DNA from: Treponema sp.
GTDB taxonomy: Bacteria; Spirochaetota; Spirochaetia; Treponematales; Treponemataceae
Reading direction: 5' to 3'
NCBI GenBank assembly: GCA_017548565.1
Contig: JAFYZU010000009.1
Span: forward strand, 62,001 to 126,000
DNA length: 64,000 bases
Made by a program: the position numbers and the translations under genes. A model generated the notes under the pieces. That model made no database searches and was not told where the DNA came from. It was given only the letters and a program-made list of their open reading frames with translations. Positions 16,623-24,515 of this stretch are shown here, piece by piece; within the stretch, counting starts at the first letter, position 1; the number at the start of each line of letters is the position of its first letter.

Positions 16623-18647
16623 TTATTTTATCGTAATATATTGTTTCATTTCCTGTGCAAGAGCCTTAATTTCATCAAAACAGTTCTGTCCTAAAAGCTC
16701 GTAACAGTTTAAGAAAACTTCGTCTGCATTATTTTTATCCTTTCCTTTAGGAAAAGAAACGCAGTCGAGGTAGGTGTATTTTTCGTAATTATACGGTTCG
16801 CTGTTATATGGTGCAGTCTGATTTGCAAGCTGATCAAAACTTCCGGCAAGCTGTTTGTTCTTGTCTGAAGGTTTTTTAAGATTTTTCATGCTGATGTAAG
16901 TGTAGTTGTCTTTTTTCGAATTGGTGAGGACAATTACATTGTTGATTGAAACAAGAACCTTTTTATCTTTCTTTTCCATAATTGCAGAAAGACAGATTTT
17001 CGTGTCATCATCCGTTTTTATGATATTTTCCGGGATTGAAATTTTAAATTTTTTTGTTTCAATGGTGAGGAAATTACTTTTATTCAGACTGTTATCCTTA
17101 CCGGTATTTTCGCCTTGATTGATGGTTATTTCTTTTAAAAAGGCTGGAAGTTCACCGGCAATCTCTTTTTTAAGTGCAAGAAAATCTTTCCATTGCTGAT
17201 AATTTCCGATATAACTTGTATAAACATGGTCTGCAACGAATTTCATGTCAAGATAATTGCTTGTAGTAACCATTTCTTTTGAACCTGCAACAGACATTAC
17301 ATAAACTCCGGTCGGTAAAGGCAGCGCAAACGAAAGATATGCAGAATCTGCAAATTTAATGTCATATAAATTTACAAGCCATGTTCTTCCGAAATAGTCA
17401 ACGTATTTTTCAGATTTAGAAGGTTTTCCAAACGATTTAATAGGTACAGATTCAGAGCCGACATAACGGCACATCTTTGTTGCATCGAGTACATATTTTA
17501 AATATTCATCAGGATCAGAAAGAAACTGTTCTATGTTGACAGATTCAGGCTTTGTGACAAGACAGCAGTCGTAACCAAGCATTTCGCAGTAATCAATGTT
17601 TCCGTTATCGGGCAGTGATTTTGAAGAAAGCATTGCATAGCCGAAATCCCATTCATTTGATTCGCTGTAGAAAATAGTATGAGGGAATGAGGTTGTTTTT
17701 GAATCAAAGAAGAAGAATTCTGCTTCCTTCGCATTTGAAAATCCTTTTTCTTTTTCAGGATTGTATTGATTCCTCATTGTGCTTATTGTTTTATTGATTT
17801 CCTGTCTGTAGGCGGCAGTTGCTTTTGCATGTAACGATGTGTAAGTCATTGGAAGAGGAAGCTCAAGATTAAAATCGAAGTTCTGGCTTTTATTGAAAAT
17901 ATTCGGAAGTTTGTATTTAAGTTTTAATTTAATCTGTGCAATGTTTTCGGGAACCTTTTTCATTTCTTCCATCGGAAGTGCATAGTTCAGGTTTTCGTTC
18001 TGGCTTTTCATCGTTATAATACCGAGGACGTTTCCGTTTGAATCGACAAGGGGACCTCCTGAATTTCCTGGACTTGCGGCGGCAGAGAATCGGAGCCATT
18101 TCCATTCGCCGTCCTGAGTTTCATATGTCTGGCTTGTTAAAAGACCATTTCTGATTATTATTCCTTCTCCGAGCGCATTTCCTACAGAAAAGACATTTGT
18201 ATTCATTTCCAGTTTCTTCTGGATTTTAAGGCCGCTGCCAGTTTTTTTTGTATATTCAGGAACTGTAAAAGAAATGAAATCTCTTCTTGTAGAAAGGGCA
18301 GTTATATTTTCAACCTTGTATACATTCTGATTTACATCACGTATGTAATAATCCGGGTGGAAGGAATCTTCGTAAATTGAAAAAACATGTGCAGCTGAAT
18401 AGAAAAGTCCGTCTTCAAGAAGGAAGGCAGTTCCAATAGGAATATATTTATCGTTTCGTATTGAAAAATCGATTGAATCAAAAGGAAGATCTCTTTCGTA
18501 AACGATGGATTCGTCTTCAACCTTTTTAACGACTACTTCGAATACATTGTCATTGATTTTTTTCAAGATTTCCGGTTTCATTACTTCCTGTGCAAAAATG
18601 AAGAACGATACGGTAAAACATAAAAAGATAGAAAATAATTTTTTCAT
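16623..18647 (-). CDS. Secreted trypsin-like (S1/HtrA-type) serine protease with large C-terminal region
   Basis: A signal peptide (residues 1-19, ending FFIFAQ) targets the 674-residue protein to the periplasm or beyond. The protease domain spans about 35-230 with a readable triad: His87 in YSAAHVF, Asp123 in RRDFISF, and Ser196 in SPGNSGGPLVD. The last 440 residues contain no PDZ domain that I can see and match nothing I recognise. They could be a substrate-binding or surface domain. The architecture therefore differs from DegP/HtrA. It diverges from cimA with only 98 bp between the start codons. Confidence 0.8.
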   Translation of the reverse strand: MKKLFSIFLCFTVSFFIFAQEVMKPEILKKINDNVFEVVVKKVEDESIVYERDLPFDSIDFSIRNDKYIPIGTAFLLEDGLFYSAAHVFSIYEDSFHPDYYIRDVNQNVYKVENITALSTRRDFISFTVPEYTKKTGSGLKIQKKLEMNTNVFSVGNALGEGIIIRNGLLTSQTYETQDGEWKWLRFSAAASPGNSGGPLVDSNGNVLGIITMKSQNENLNYALPMEEMKKVPENIAQIKLKLKYKLPNIFNKSQNFDFNLELPLPMTYTSLHAKATAAYRQEINKTISTMRNQYNPEKEKGFSNAKEAEFFFFDSKTTSFPHTIFYSESNEWDFGYAMLSSKSLPDNGNIDYCEMLGYDCCLVTKPESVNIEQFLSDPDEYLKYVLDATKMCRYVGSESVPIKSFGKPSKSEKYVDYFGRTWLVNLYDIKFADSAYLSFALPLPTGVYVMSVAGSKEMVTTSNYLDMKFVADHVYTSYIGNYQQWKDFLALKKEIAGELPAFLKEITINQGENTGKDNSLNKSNFLTIETKKFKISIPENIIKTDDDTKICLSAIMEKKDKKVLVSINNVIVLTNSKKDNYTYISMKNLKKPSDKNKQLAGSFDQLANQTAPYNSEPYNYEKYTYLDCVSFPKGKDKNNADEVFLNCYELLGQNCFDEIKALAQEMKQYITIK

Positions 18648-18710
18648 AATCAGCTTCCTTATTAATTATTTTTATACATAAATTATAGATGAAAAAGTCT
18701 TTTTTTTCCA

Positions 18711-18739
18711 TTGAAATAATCACATATTTATTCTATTTT
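18711..18739 (+). promoter_or_regulatory. cimA promoter (TTGAAA-17-TATTTT), leaderless
   Basis: TTGAAA at 18711-18716 is 17 bp from TATTTT at 18734-18739, and the ATG at 18746 follows after six bases. This fixes the start at 18746 instead of the in-frame ATG at 18689, which lies upstream of the promoter. Confidence 0.6.
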
Positions 18740-18745
18740 TATAGT

Positions 18746-20335
18746 ATGAAAAAGATTGAGTTTCTTGATTCAACATTACGTGACGGTTCTCAGGGCGAAG
18801 GAATAAGCTATTCTGTACAGGATAAAATCTATATCTGTAAGGCACTTGATGAGCTTGGAATATCATATATTGAAGCAGGAAATCCGGGTTCAAATCCAAA
18901 GGATCTTGAGTTTTTTAAACAGATAAAAAAGGTAGAGCTTAAGAATTCAAAAATCTGTGCATTCGGTTCAACGCGAAGAAAAGATACCGGATGTGAAGAG
19001 GATGCAAACCTTAAATCGCTTTTAGAAGCACAGACAGAATATGTCGTAATTTTCGGTAAATCCTGGAATTTTCAGGTAACCGAGATTTTAATGACGAGCC
19101 TTGAAGAAAACCTTAAGATGATAAAGGAATCGATTGAATATCTTAAGAATAACGGCAGAAAGGTTTTTTACGATGCAGAGCATTTTTTTACTGCATACGA
19201 AAATGACAAGGAATATGCATTCAGGACAATTCAGGCAGCAGTCGATGGTGGAGCAGAAGTAATATGTCTTTGTGAAACAAAAGGTGGAATAATGCCTGAT
19301 ACCTGCAAAAAGGCAGTAAATGAAGCAGTTTCAAGATTCGGCGGTAAAGTTAAGATTGGAATTCATACTCATAATGACTGCGGACTTGCAGTTGCTAATT
19401 CACTTATAGCGGTACAGGAAGGTGCATCTCATGTACAGGGAACACTTATCGGTACAGGAGAACGGACTGGGAATGCAAATCTCTCTACAATAATTCCGGA
19501 CCTTCAGCTTAAGCTCGGCTATGAATGTATATCTGAAGAACAGATGAAAAATCTTACGTCAATCTGTAACAGGGTGGCAGAAATTTCCAATCTCAGTCTT
19601 AACGCACAGCTTCCGTTTGTCGGTAAAAGTGCATTTGCCCATAAAGCCGGAATGCATATTGATGCAGTTTTAAAAAATCCTTTTGCCTATGAGCATGTGC
19701 CTCCTGAGGTTGTGGGTAACAGCAGGGTTTTCCTTATGAGCGAAGTAGCAGGACGCAGTACAATAATCAATAAAATCCAGAAAATTGCTCCTGAGGTAAA
19801 AAAAGACGATAAGGTTGTTGATGAAATAATAAACAAAGTAAAAGAGCTTGAATATGAAGGCTATCAGTTTGAAGGTGCAGACGGCAGCTTTGAAATTCTT
19901 GTGTATAAGATTCTTGGTTATTATAAGAATTATTTCAAATTACATTATTATCAGACAAACGGTTCTAATCCCCGGCCGGAAAAAGGCGTAAACAGCTGTG
20001 CGCAGATAAAGGTCGGAGTTGGTAATCAGATTGAAATTACAGCAGGTGAGGGAGATGGTCCTGTCAATGCGCTTGATATTGCACTTCGCCGGGCCCTTGA
20101 AAAATTCTATCCGGTTGTTGCAAAAATACGGCTTGTCGACTATAAGGTACGTGTTCTTGATGAAAAATCTGCAACCGCATCAAAGGTTCGTGTAATAATC
20201 GAAAGTACTGACGGTGAAATAAACTGGACTACGATAGGAGTTTCGTGCGACGTTATTGAGGCTTCATGGATTGCTCTTTCTGATTCAATTGAATATAAGC
20301 TTATATACGATTCAGTTCATTCTCTGCATGTTTAA
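18746..20335 (+). CDS. cimA: (R)-citramalate synthase
   Basis: The 529-residue protein joins acetyl-CoA and pyruvate to citramalate, the threonine-independent entry to isoleucine. It has the DRE-TIM catalytic domain: STLRDGSQGEG at the N-terminus, ETKGGIMPD, and the metal-binding HTHNDCGLAVANS. A GERTGNANL block follows, then HKAGMHIDAV and a C-terminal LeuA-type allosteric domain. The early SQGEGISYSVQDK pattern matches the CimA/long citramalate synthase branch (type TIGR00977) better than LeuA or NifV. Isoleucine feedback through the C-terminal domain is likely by family. The last 35 bp overlap the 3' end of the convergent LacI-GGDEF gene. IlvC, a later enzyme of the same pathway, is at 38859. 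Confidence 0.88.
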   Translation: MKKIEFLDSTLRDGSQGEGISYSVQDKIYICKALDELGISYIEAGNPGSNPKDLEFFKQIKKVELKNSKICAFGSTRRKDTGCEEDANLKSLLEAQTEYVVIFGKSWNFQVTEILMTSLEENLKMIKESIEYLKNNGRKVFYDAEHFFTAYENDKEYAFRTIQAAVDGGAEVICLCETKGGIMPDTCKKAVNEAVSRFGGKVKIGIHTHNDCGLAVANSLIAVQEGASHVQGTLIGTGERTGNANLSTIIPDLQLKLGYECISEEQMKNLTSICNRVAEISNLSLNAQLPFVGKSAFAHKAGMHIDAVLKNPFAYEHVPPEVVGNSRVFLMSEVAGRSTIINKIQKIAPEVKKDDKVVDEIINKVKELEYEGYQFEGADGSFEILVYKILGYYKNYFKLHYYQTNGSNPRPEKGVNSCAQIKVGVGNQIEITAGEGDGPVNALDIALRRALEKFYPVVAKIRLVDYKVRVLDEKSATASKVRVIIESTDGEINWTTIGVSCDVIEASWIALSDSIEYKLIYDSVHSLHV

Positions 20336-22289
20336 TGCGTTTTTCTTCGTAAAGCTCCTTGTCGGCTGCAGAAAGAAGCTCCTGAAGCGATGAGAATTCT
20401 GTCGAAAATTCAGCGGCACCGATACTGCAGGAAATGGTAAACGGAAGATTAAACTGTTTTGAAAATTCAATGCTGTATTTTTCTATTTTTTTCCTGAGCT
20501 TTGGTAACTGTTCAATAGGCATACCAACTGCAACAGCGGCAAATTCATCACCGCCGATTCTTGCAACAATATCATTGATTCGGAAGGAATGAGAAAGCAC
20601 CTGCGCCTGACACTGGATTGCCGCATCTCCCATTTCATGACCGTAAGTATCATTGATTCGTTTCAAACCGTCCATATCACCGTAAATTACAAGACCTTTC
20701 GTGTTCATTTCTGTAGCAATGTTTATCTGACGCTGACCGTATTCAAGGAATCCGCGTCTGTTGAGGATATGTGAAAGTTCATCGGTGTTTTTCTGAACGT
20801 TAAGCGATGAATTGTCTTTCTGAAGTACAAGATTTTCTTTTGACAGAAGATCGTTTACTTCTTTTGTAGTTGTATATTCATAGGCCTGTGCAATTGTATT
20901 GATCAGGATTTTCAGGAAGATTGAATATACTGCAATTTCTTTTGATTCAAGCTGACAAAGAAGGTAGCCGTAATTCAGTTCACCGGAGAAAATCGGCTGC
21001 AGTATGAAAAATCCTTTTTCTTCAGGGAAAATATTTTCCGGATAAACTTCTTCTCTTGGATTAAAGGTAATGCCCGGATCAAATTTGATTTTTTCAGATT
21101 TACCGTAAAGAATCATTGAAACAGTCATCCTTTCAGGAAGAGAGAAATCTGTTTCTTTTTTAATGCATTTAGGTTTGTCAAAAAAGCAGACTGCCATATT
21201 CGATATTTTTGATATTTTCATCATATCAGGCATTTTTATCGAAAGTTTTTTAATCGTTACTGCTGAACGTGAAATATCGAACAAGGCATAAAAATCATCA
21301 ATTTCTTCAAGGAAATTAAAGAACTGTCTGTTTTCCTTTGGATTATCCTTCTGAATCTGTTCTTTATGAAGAAGCTTTCCTTCAGATGTTTTAAATACAT
21401 CGCCGAAGGTTGTCATAGGAATACATCCGCATGATTGTCTGTATAAAGGCTCTGTAATAAAATCATATTTTCGCGGTATATTATTGCCTTCAAGCTTACG
21501 CCATAAAAGATGAGCACCGGTATATCCCTGTTTAATCATGTTCTGGTTAATTGTTGACATTGACGGAGATGAAGTGGAAGCATGTACTGAATCATCAAAG
21601 CCGATGAGCTTTACATCGTCGGGCACCTTTACGCCTATTTCGTTAAATGCATCATAAATTCCTGTAGCCATTAAATCGCTTGCAGAAATGATTGCATCAA
21701 AATCTATATCAGCCTTTGATTTATATCTGTTTAAAATAACTGCTTTTGAAGTAGGCGGTGTAAAATCACTGTCCAAAACAAGATTTTTATTGAATTTAAG
21801 TCCGTTTTTTCTGAGTGCTTTTTTGAAGGCTTCGAATCTTTCTTCAGATTCAGATGCGTGACGTAAAGCGGCAGTCATAAAGGCAAACCGTTTACAGCCA
21901 TGCTTTGTCTTAAGATGATGAATTACATCGTTATAGGCATCGCTGCAATCTGTGTGGGTGTACGTGAGGTTATCATGCTCAAGATCGGTTGTAATTGAAA
22001 CTACAGGTTTATTTTTAAATTGTTTTAAAAGAGGTACAAGATTATTATGGATTGTTTCAGAAGGAAATCCGCCTGCTACAAAAAGAATACCGTCAATATC
22101 ATCAGAAACAAGATAATGTGCTGCCGACCAGTTCTGATATTCATAAATACCTTTTGCTGAGCTGGGCGCTTTTATCTGACCGATAATCAGTTTTACATCT
22201 TTATCCTTGTAAAAATCAGCAATACCGGTGAGGATCTCAATTGAGTACTCAATCGTTATACTTTGAACAAATATAGCAATTTTTTTCAT
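20301..22289 (-). CDS. LacI-type sensor domain fused to diguanylate cyclase (GGDEF), second copy
   Basis: The architecture matches the gene at 11218. A LacI/PurR effector-like domain (residues 1-285; IFVQSITIEYSIEILTGI, ISASDLMATGIYDAF, VPDDVKLIGFDDSV) has no DNA-binding helix-turn-helix. A Cys pair (QSCGC) follows, then a linker domain with a predicted coiled coil, then GGDEF from about 490. The active site is intact (DGLKRINDTYGHEMGD and ARIGGDEFAAV). Unlike the other copy, it keeps the product-inhibition site RxxD (RIND) five residues before GGDEF. I infer ligand-controlled c-di-GMP synthesis with feedback. A TATAAT lies 11 bases before the ATG. Its final 35 bp overlap cimA on the other strand. 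Confidence 0.87.
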   Translation of the reverse strand: MKKIAIFVQSITIEYSIEILTGIADFYKDKDVKLIIGQIKAPSSAKGIYEYQNWSAAHYLVSDDIDGILFVAGGFPSETIHNNLVPLLKQFKNKPVVSITTDLEHDNLTYTHTDCSDAYNDVIHHLKTKHGCKRFAFMTAALRHASESEERFEAFKKALRKNGLKFNKNLVLDSDFTPPTSKAVILNRYKSKADIDFDAIISASDLMATGIYDAFNEIGVKVPDDVKLIGFDDSVHASTSSPSMSTINQNMIKQGYTGAHLLWRKLEGNNIPRKYDFITEPLYRQSCGCIPMTTFGDVFKTSEGKLLHKEQIQKDNPKENRQFFNFLEEIDDFYALFDISRSAVTIKKLSIKMPDMMKISKISNMAVCFFDKPKCIKKETDFSLPERMTVSMILYGKSEKIKFDPGITFNPREEVYPENIFPEEKGFFILQPIFSGELNYGYLLCQLESKEIAVYSIFLKILINTIAQAYEYTTTKEVNDLLSKENLVLQKDNSSLNVQKNTDELSHILNRRGFLEYGQRQINIATEMNTKGLVIYGDMDGLKRINDTYGHEMGDAAIQCQAQVLSHSFRINDIVARIGGDEFAAVAVGMPIEQLPKLRKKIEKYSIEFSKQFNLPFTISCSIGAAEFSTEFSSLQELLSAADKELYEEKRIKHAENELNRI

Positions 22290-22388
22290 CTTGTTATTTA
22301 ATTATAAGTCTATAAACCATAAAGTGCAAATTTTTTTTCAGAAGTGAAATAAGTGTAAGCATGATAATATAATAATTTGAGCTCTTAA

Positions 22389-22417
22389 TTGAATATAGTG
22401 TGTAAAAATGTTAATAT
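22389..22417 (+). promoter_or_regulatory. prfA promoter (TTGAAT-17-TAATAT), near-leaderless
   Basis: TTGAAT at 22389-22394 and TAATAT at 22412-22417 are spaced 17 bp. The ATG at 22426 lies 8 bases after the -10, with no ribosome binding site. An ATG at 22408 lies upstream of the predicted transcript and is rejected as the start. Confidence 0.6.
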
Positions 22418-22425
22418 GCTTCATT

Positions 22426-23520
22426 ATGGATTTGATTAAGAAACTTGATGAATGTGAAAACCGTTTTAAAGAAGTAAATGAACTCGTTATGGATCCGAAT
22501 CTTGTTAAGGATCCCAAAAAATATAAGGATACAATGAGGGAGCATGGTTATCTTACAGAGGTCTGTGCTCTTTATGATGAATACAAAAAGGTTTTAAGCG
22601 GAATTCAGGATGCCAAGGAAATGATTACTGCCGAGGATGATGCAGAAATGAAGGAAATGGCACGAGAAGAGCTTAAGGAGCTTGAAGAAAAACAGCCTGT
22701 GCTTGAAGAACAGATAAAGCTTAAGCTTGTCCCGCCAGATCCTCTTGATGAAAAGAATATTATTCTTGAAATACGTTCTGCTGCCGGTGGAGATGAAGCA
22801 TCTTTGTTTGTACGAGATCTTTGGGAAATGTACACTCATCTTGCAGACCGCAAGGGATGGAAAACAGAAACAATGGAAGCTCAGGAAACAGAGGTCGGCG
22901 GTTTTAATAAAATCGTAACTTCTATTTCAGGAAAATTTGTTTATGGTACCTTAAGATGGGAATCGGGCGTTCATCGTGTTCAGCGTGTTCCTCAGACAGA
23001 ATCACAGGGAAGACTTCAGACTTCTACGGCGACTGTTGCAGTTTTACCGGAAGCAGAAGAAACAGAAATTGAAATTAAACCGGGTGATGTCCGTATTGAT
23101 GTAATGCGTGCCGGTGGACCTGGCGGACAGTGTGTTAATACGACAGACTCTGCCGTTCGTTTAACTCACATCCCTACAGGTCTTGTAGTTATTCAACAGG
23201 ATGAAAAATCACAGATAAAGAATAAAGAAAAGGCATTTCGTGTTCTTCGTGCACGACTGTTTGACCTTGAAGAAAGCAAGAAGCAGGAGGAACGTGCAGC
23301 TGCAAGATCCAGCATGGTCGGTTCCGGAGCACGTTCTGAAAAAATCAGGACATATAACTTTCCGCAGGATCGTGTAACAGATCACAGAATCAATTATAGT
23401 GCGCACAATCTTCCGTCGTTCATGATGGGCGAAATGGACGATATGCTTGATGCCTTGAATGTTTATGCAAAGGAAGAGCAGCTTGCCGCAGATGTAACGA
23501 CGCTTGAAAGCAATGCCTAG
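22426..23520 (+). CDS. prfA: Peptide chain release factor 1
   Basis: RF1 reads UAA and UAG and triggers peptide release on the ribosome. The 364-residue length is standard. Visible are the domain-2 block SGVHRVQRVPQTESQGRLQT with STATVAVLPE, characteristic of RF1 rather than RF2, and the universal GGQ (RAGGPGGQCVNTTDS), whose glutamine is methylated by PrmC. The prmC gene starts inside the last codons of prfA, so enzyme and substrate are co-expressed. The anticodon-like recognition loop lies in domain 2. Confidence 0.95.
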   Translation: MDLIKKLDECENRFKEVNELVMDPNLVKDPKKYKDTMREHGYLTEVCALYDEYKKVLSGIQDAKEMITAEDDAEMKEMAREELKELEEKQPVLEEQIKLKLVPPDPLDEKNIILEIRSAAGGDEASLFVRDLWEMYTHLADRKGWKTETMEAQETEVGGFNKIVTSISGKFVYGTLRWESGVHRVQRVPQTESQGRLQTSTATVAVLPEAEETEIEIKPGDVRIDVMRAGGPGGQCVNTTDSAVRLTHIPTGLVVIQQDEKSQIKNKEKAFRVLRARLFDLEESKKQEERAAARSSMVGSGARSEKIRTYNFPQDRVTDHRINYSAHNLPSFMMGEMDDMLDALNVYAKEEQLAADVTTLESNA

Positions 23521-24436
23521 TTTTACAATCCGTCAGTTTAAAAACTACGCCGTAAAAGAGCTGGAAGGTTTTTCGGTGAGTCCTGAGCTTGATGTTCAGG
23601 TGTTTTTACAGCATGCTTTCAATTTTGATAAAACTCATCTGCTGCTGGCTTCAGATGAAATAATCCCCAAGAAGCATCTGTTGTGGCTTAAGGAAGCGGT
23701 TAATAAGCGGAAAACAGGGCTTCCGGTTGCATACATTACAGGGATAAAGGAATTTTACGGATATGAATTTATTGTAAGTCCTGATGTTCTTATTCCTAAG
23801 CCGGATACGGAAATATTAGTTGATCATGCAGTCCGTCAGATAATGGATAAAATCAGAAGAACAGAAAGGATTTTATGTATCTGCGATATGTGTACCGGAA
23901 GCGGATGCATAGCAGTTTCAGTTTTAAAGACACTTTCAGAAAAATATAAGGTTGAAGATGAAGCACTTCCTGTTTTTACCCTCGCAGATATAAGTGAAAA
24001 AGCACTTGAGGTTGCCCGTAAAAATACTACGAATGTTTTAAAAACACCATCCCTTTTACAGAAAATACGATTTATCCGTTCGAATCTTTTTGAAAACGTC
24101 ACAGGAAGCTTTGATTTTATTATAACGAATCCTCCGTATATCCCGCATTCGATGGTAGTTGAGCTTTTAAAGGACGGAAGAAATGAACCTCCTCTTGCAC
24201 TCGATGGTGATGTAACACTTGAAGGTGAATTAACATCGAAGGATGACGGAATGGAAGTTATACGGAATCTGATTGAGCAGAGTACAGTTTATCTTAGTCC
24301 AGGGGGGACAGTCCTCATGGAAACAGGTGAATATAATGCGGGAAAAACTTCGGATTTTGCACGAAAATATGGTTTTAAAACAGCAGTTTATAAGGATCTC
24401 GAAGGACAACCGCGAGTAGTAGAGATGAAGTTGTAA
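23513..24436 (+). CDS. prmC: Release factor glutamine N5-methyltransferase
   Basis: The 307-residue protein methylates the glutamine of the GGQ loop in release factors using S-adenosylmethionine. It has the N-terminal helical domain, an SAM-binding ICDMCTGSGCIAVSVL segment, and the hallmark NPPY (ITNPPYIPHS) that holds the target glutamine. The ATG at 23513 lies within the prfA coding end and overlaps its stop by 8 bp without a clear ribosome binding site, indicating coupled translation. A TTG three codons upstream is also in frame but less likely. Confidence 0.93.
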   Translation: MPSFTIRQFKNYAVKELEGFSVSPELDVQVFLQHAFNFDKTHLLLASDEIIPKKHLLWLKEAVNKRKTGLPVAYITGIKEFYGYEFIVSPDVLIPKPDTEILVDHAVRQIMDKIRRTERILCICDMCTGSGCIAVSVLKTLSEKYKVEDEALPVFTLADISEKALEVARKNTTNVLKTPSLLQKIRFIRSNLFENVTGSFDFIITNPPYIPHSMVVELLKDGRNEPPLALDGDVTLEGELTSKDDGMEVIRNLIEQSTVYLSPGGTVLMETGEYNAGKTSDFARKYGFKTAVYKDLEGQPRVVEMKL

Positions 24437-24480
24437 TTCTTTTTGTTATGAGCAGATAAGTAAATAATTTCAAAAAAAAT

Positions 24481-24508
24481 TTGTAATTCTGTTAATCAAT
24501 GTTATAAT
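24481..24508 (+). promoter_or_regulatory. Promoter of the EAL gene (TTGTAA-16-TATAAT), leaderless
   Basis: TTGTAA at 24481-24486 and TATAAT at 24503-24508 are spaced 16 bp, and the ATG at 24516 follows after seven bases. No ribosome binding site is present. Confidence 0.6.
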
Positions 24509-24515
24509 TTAGTTA

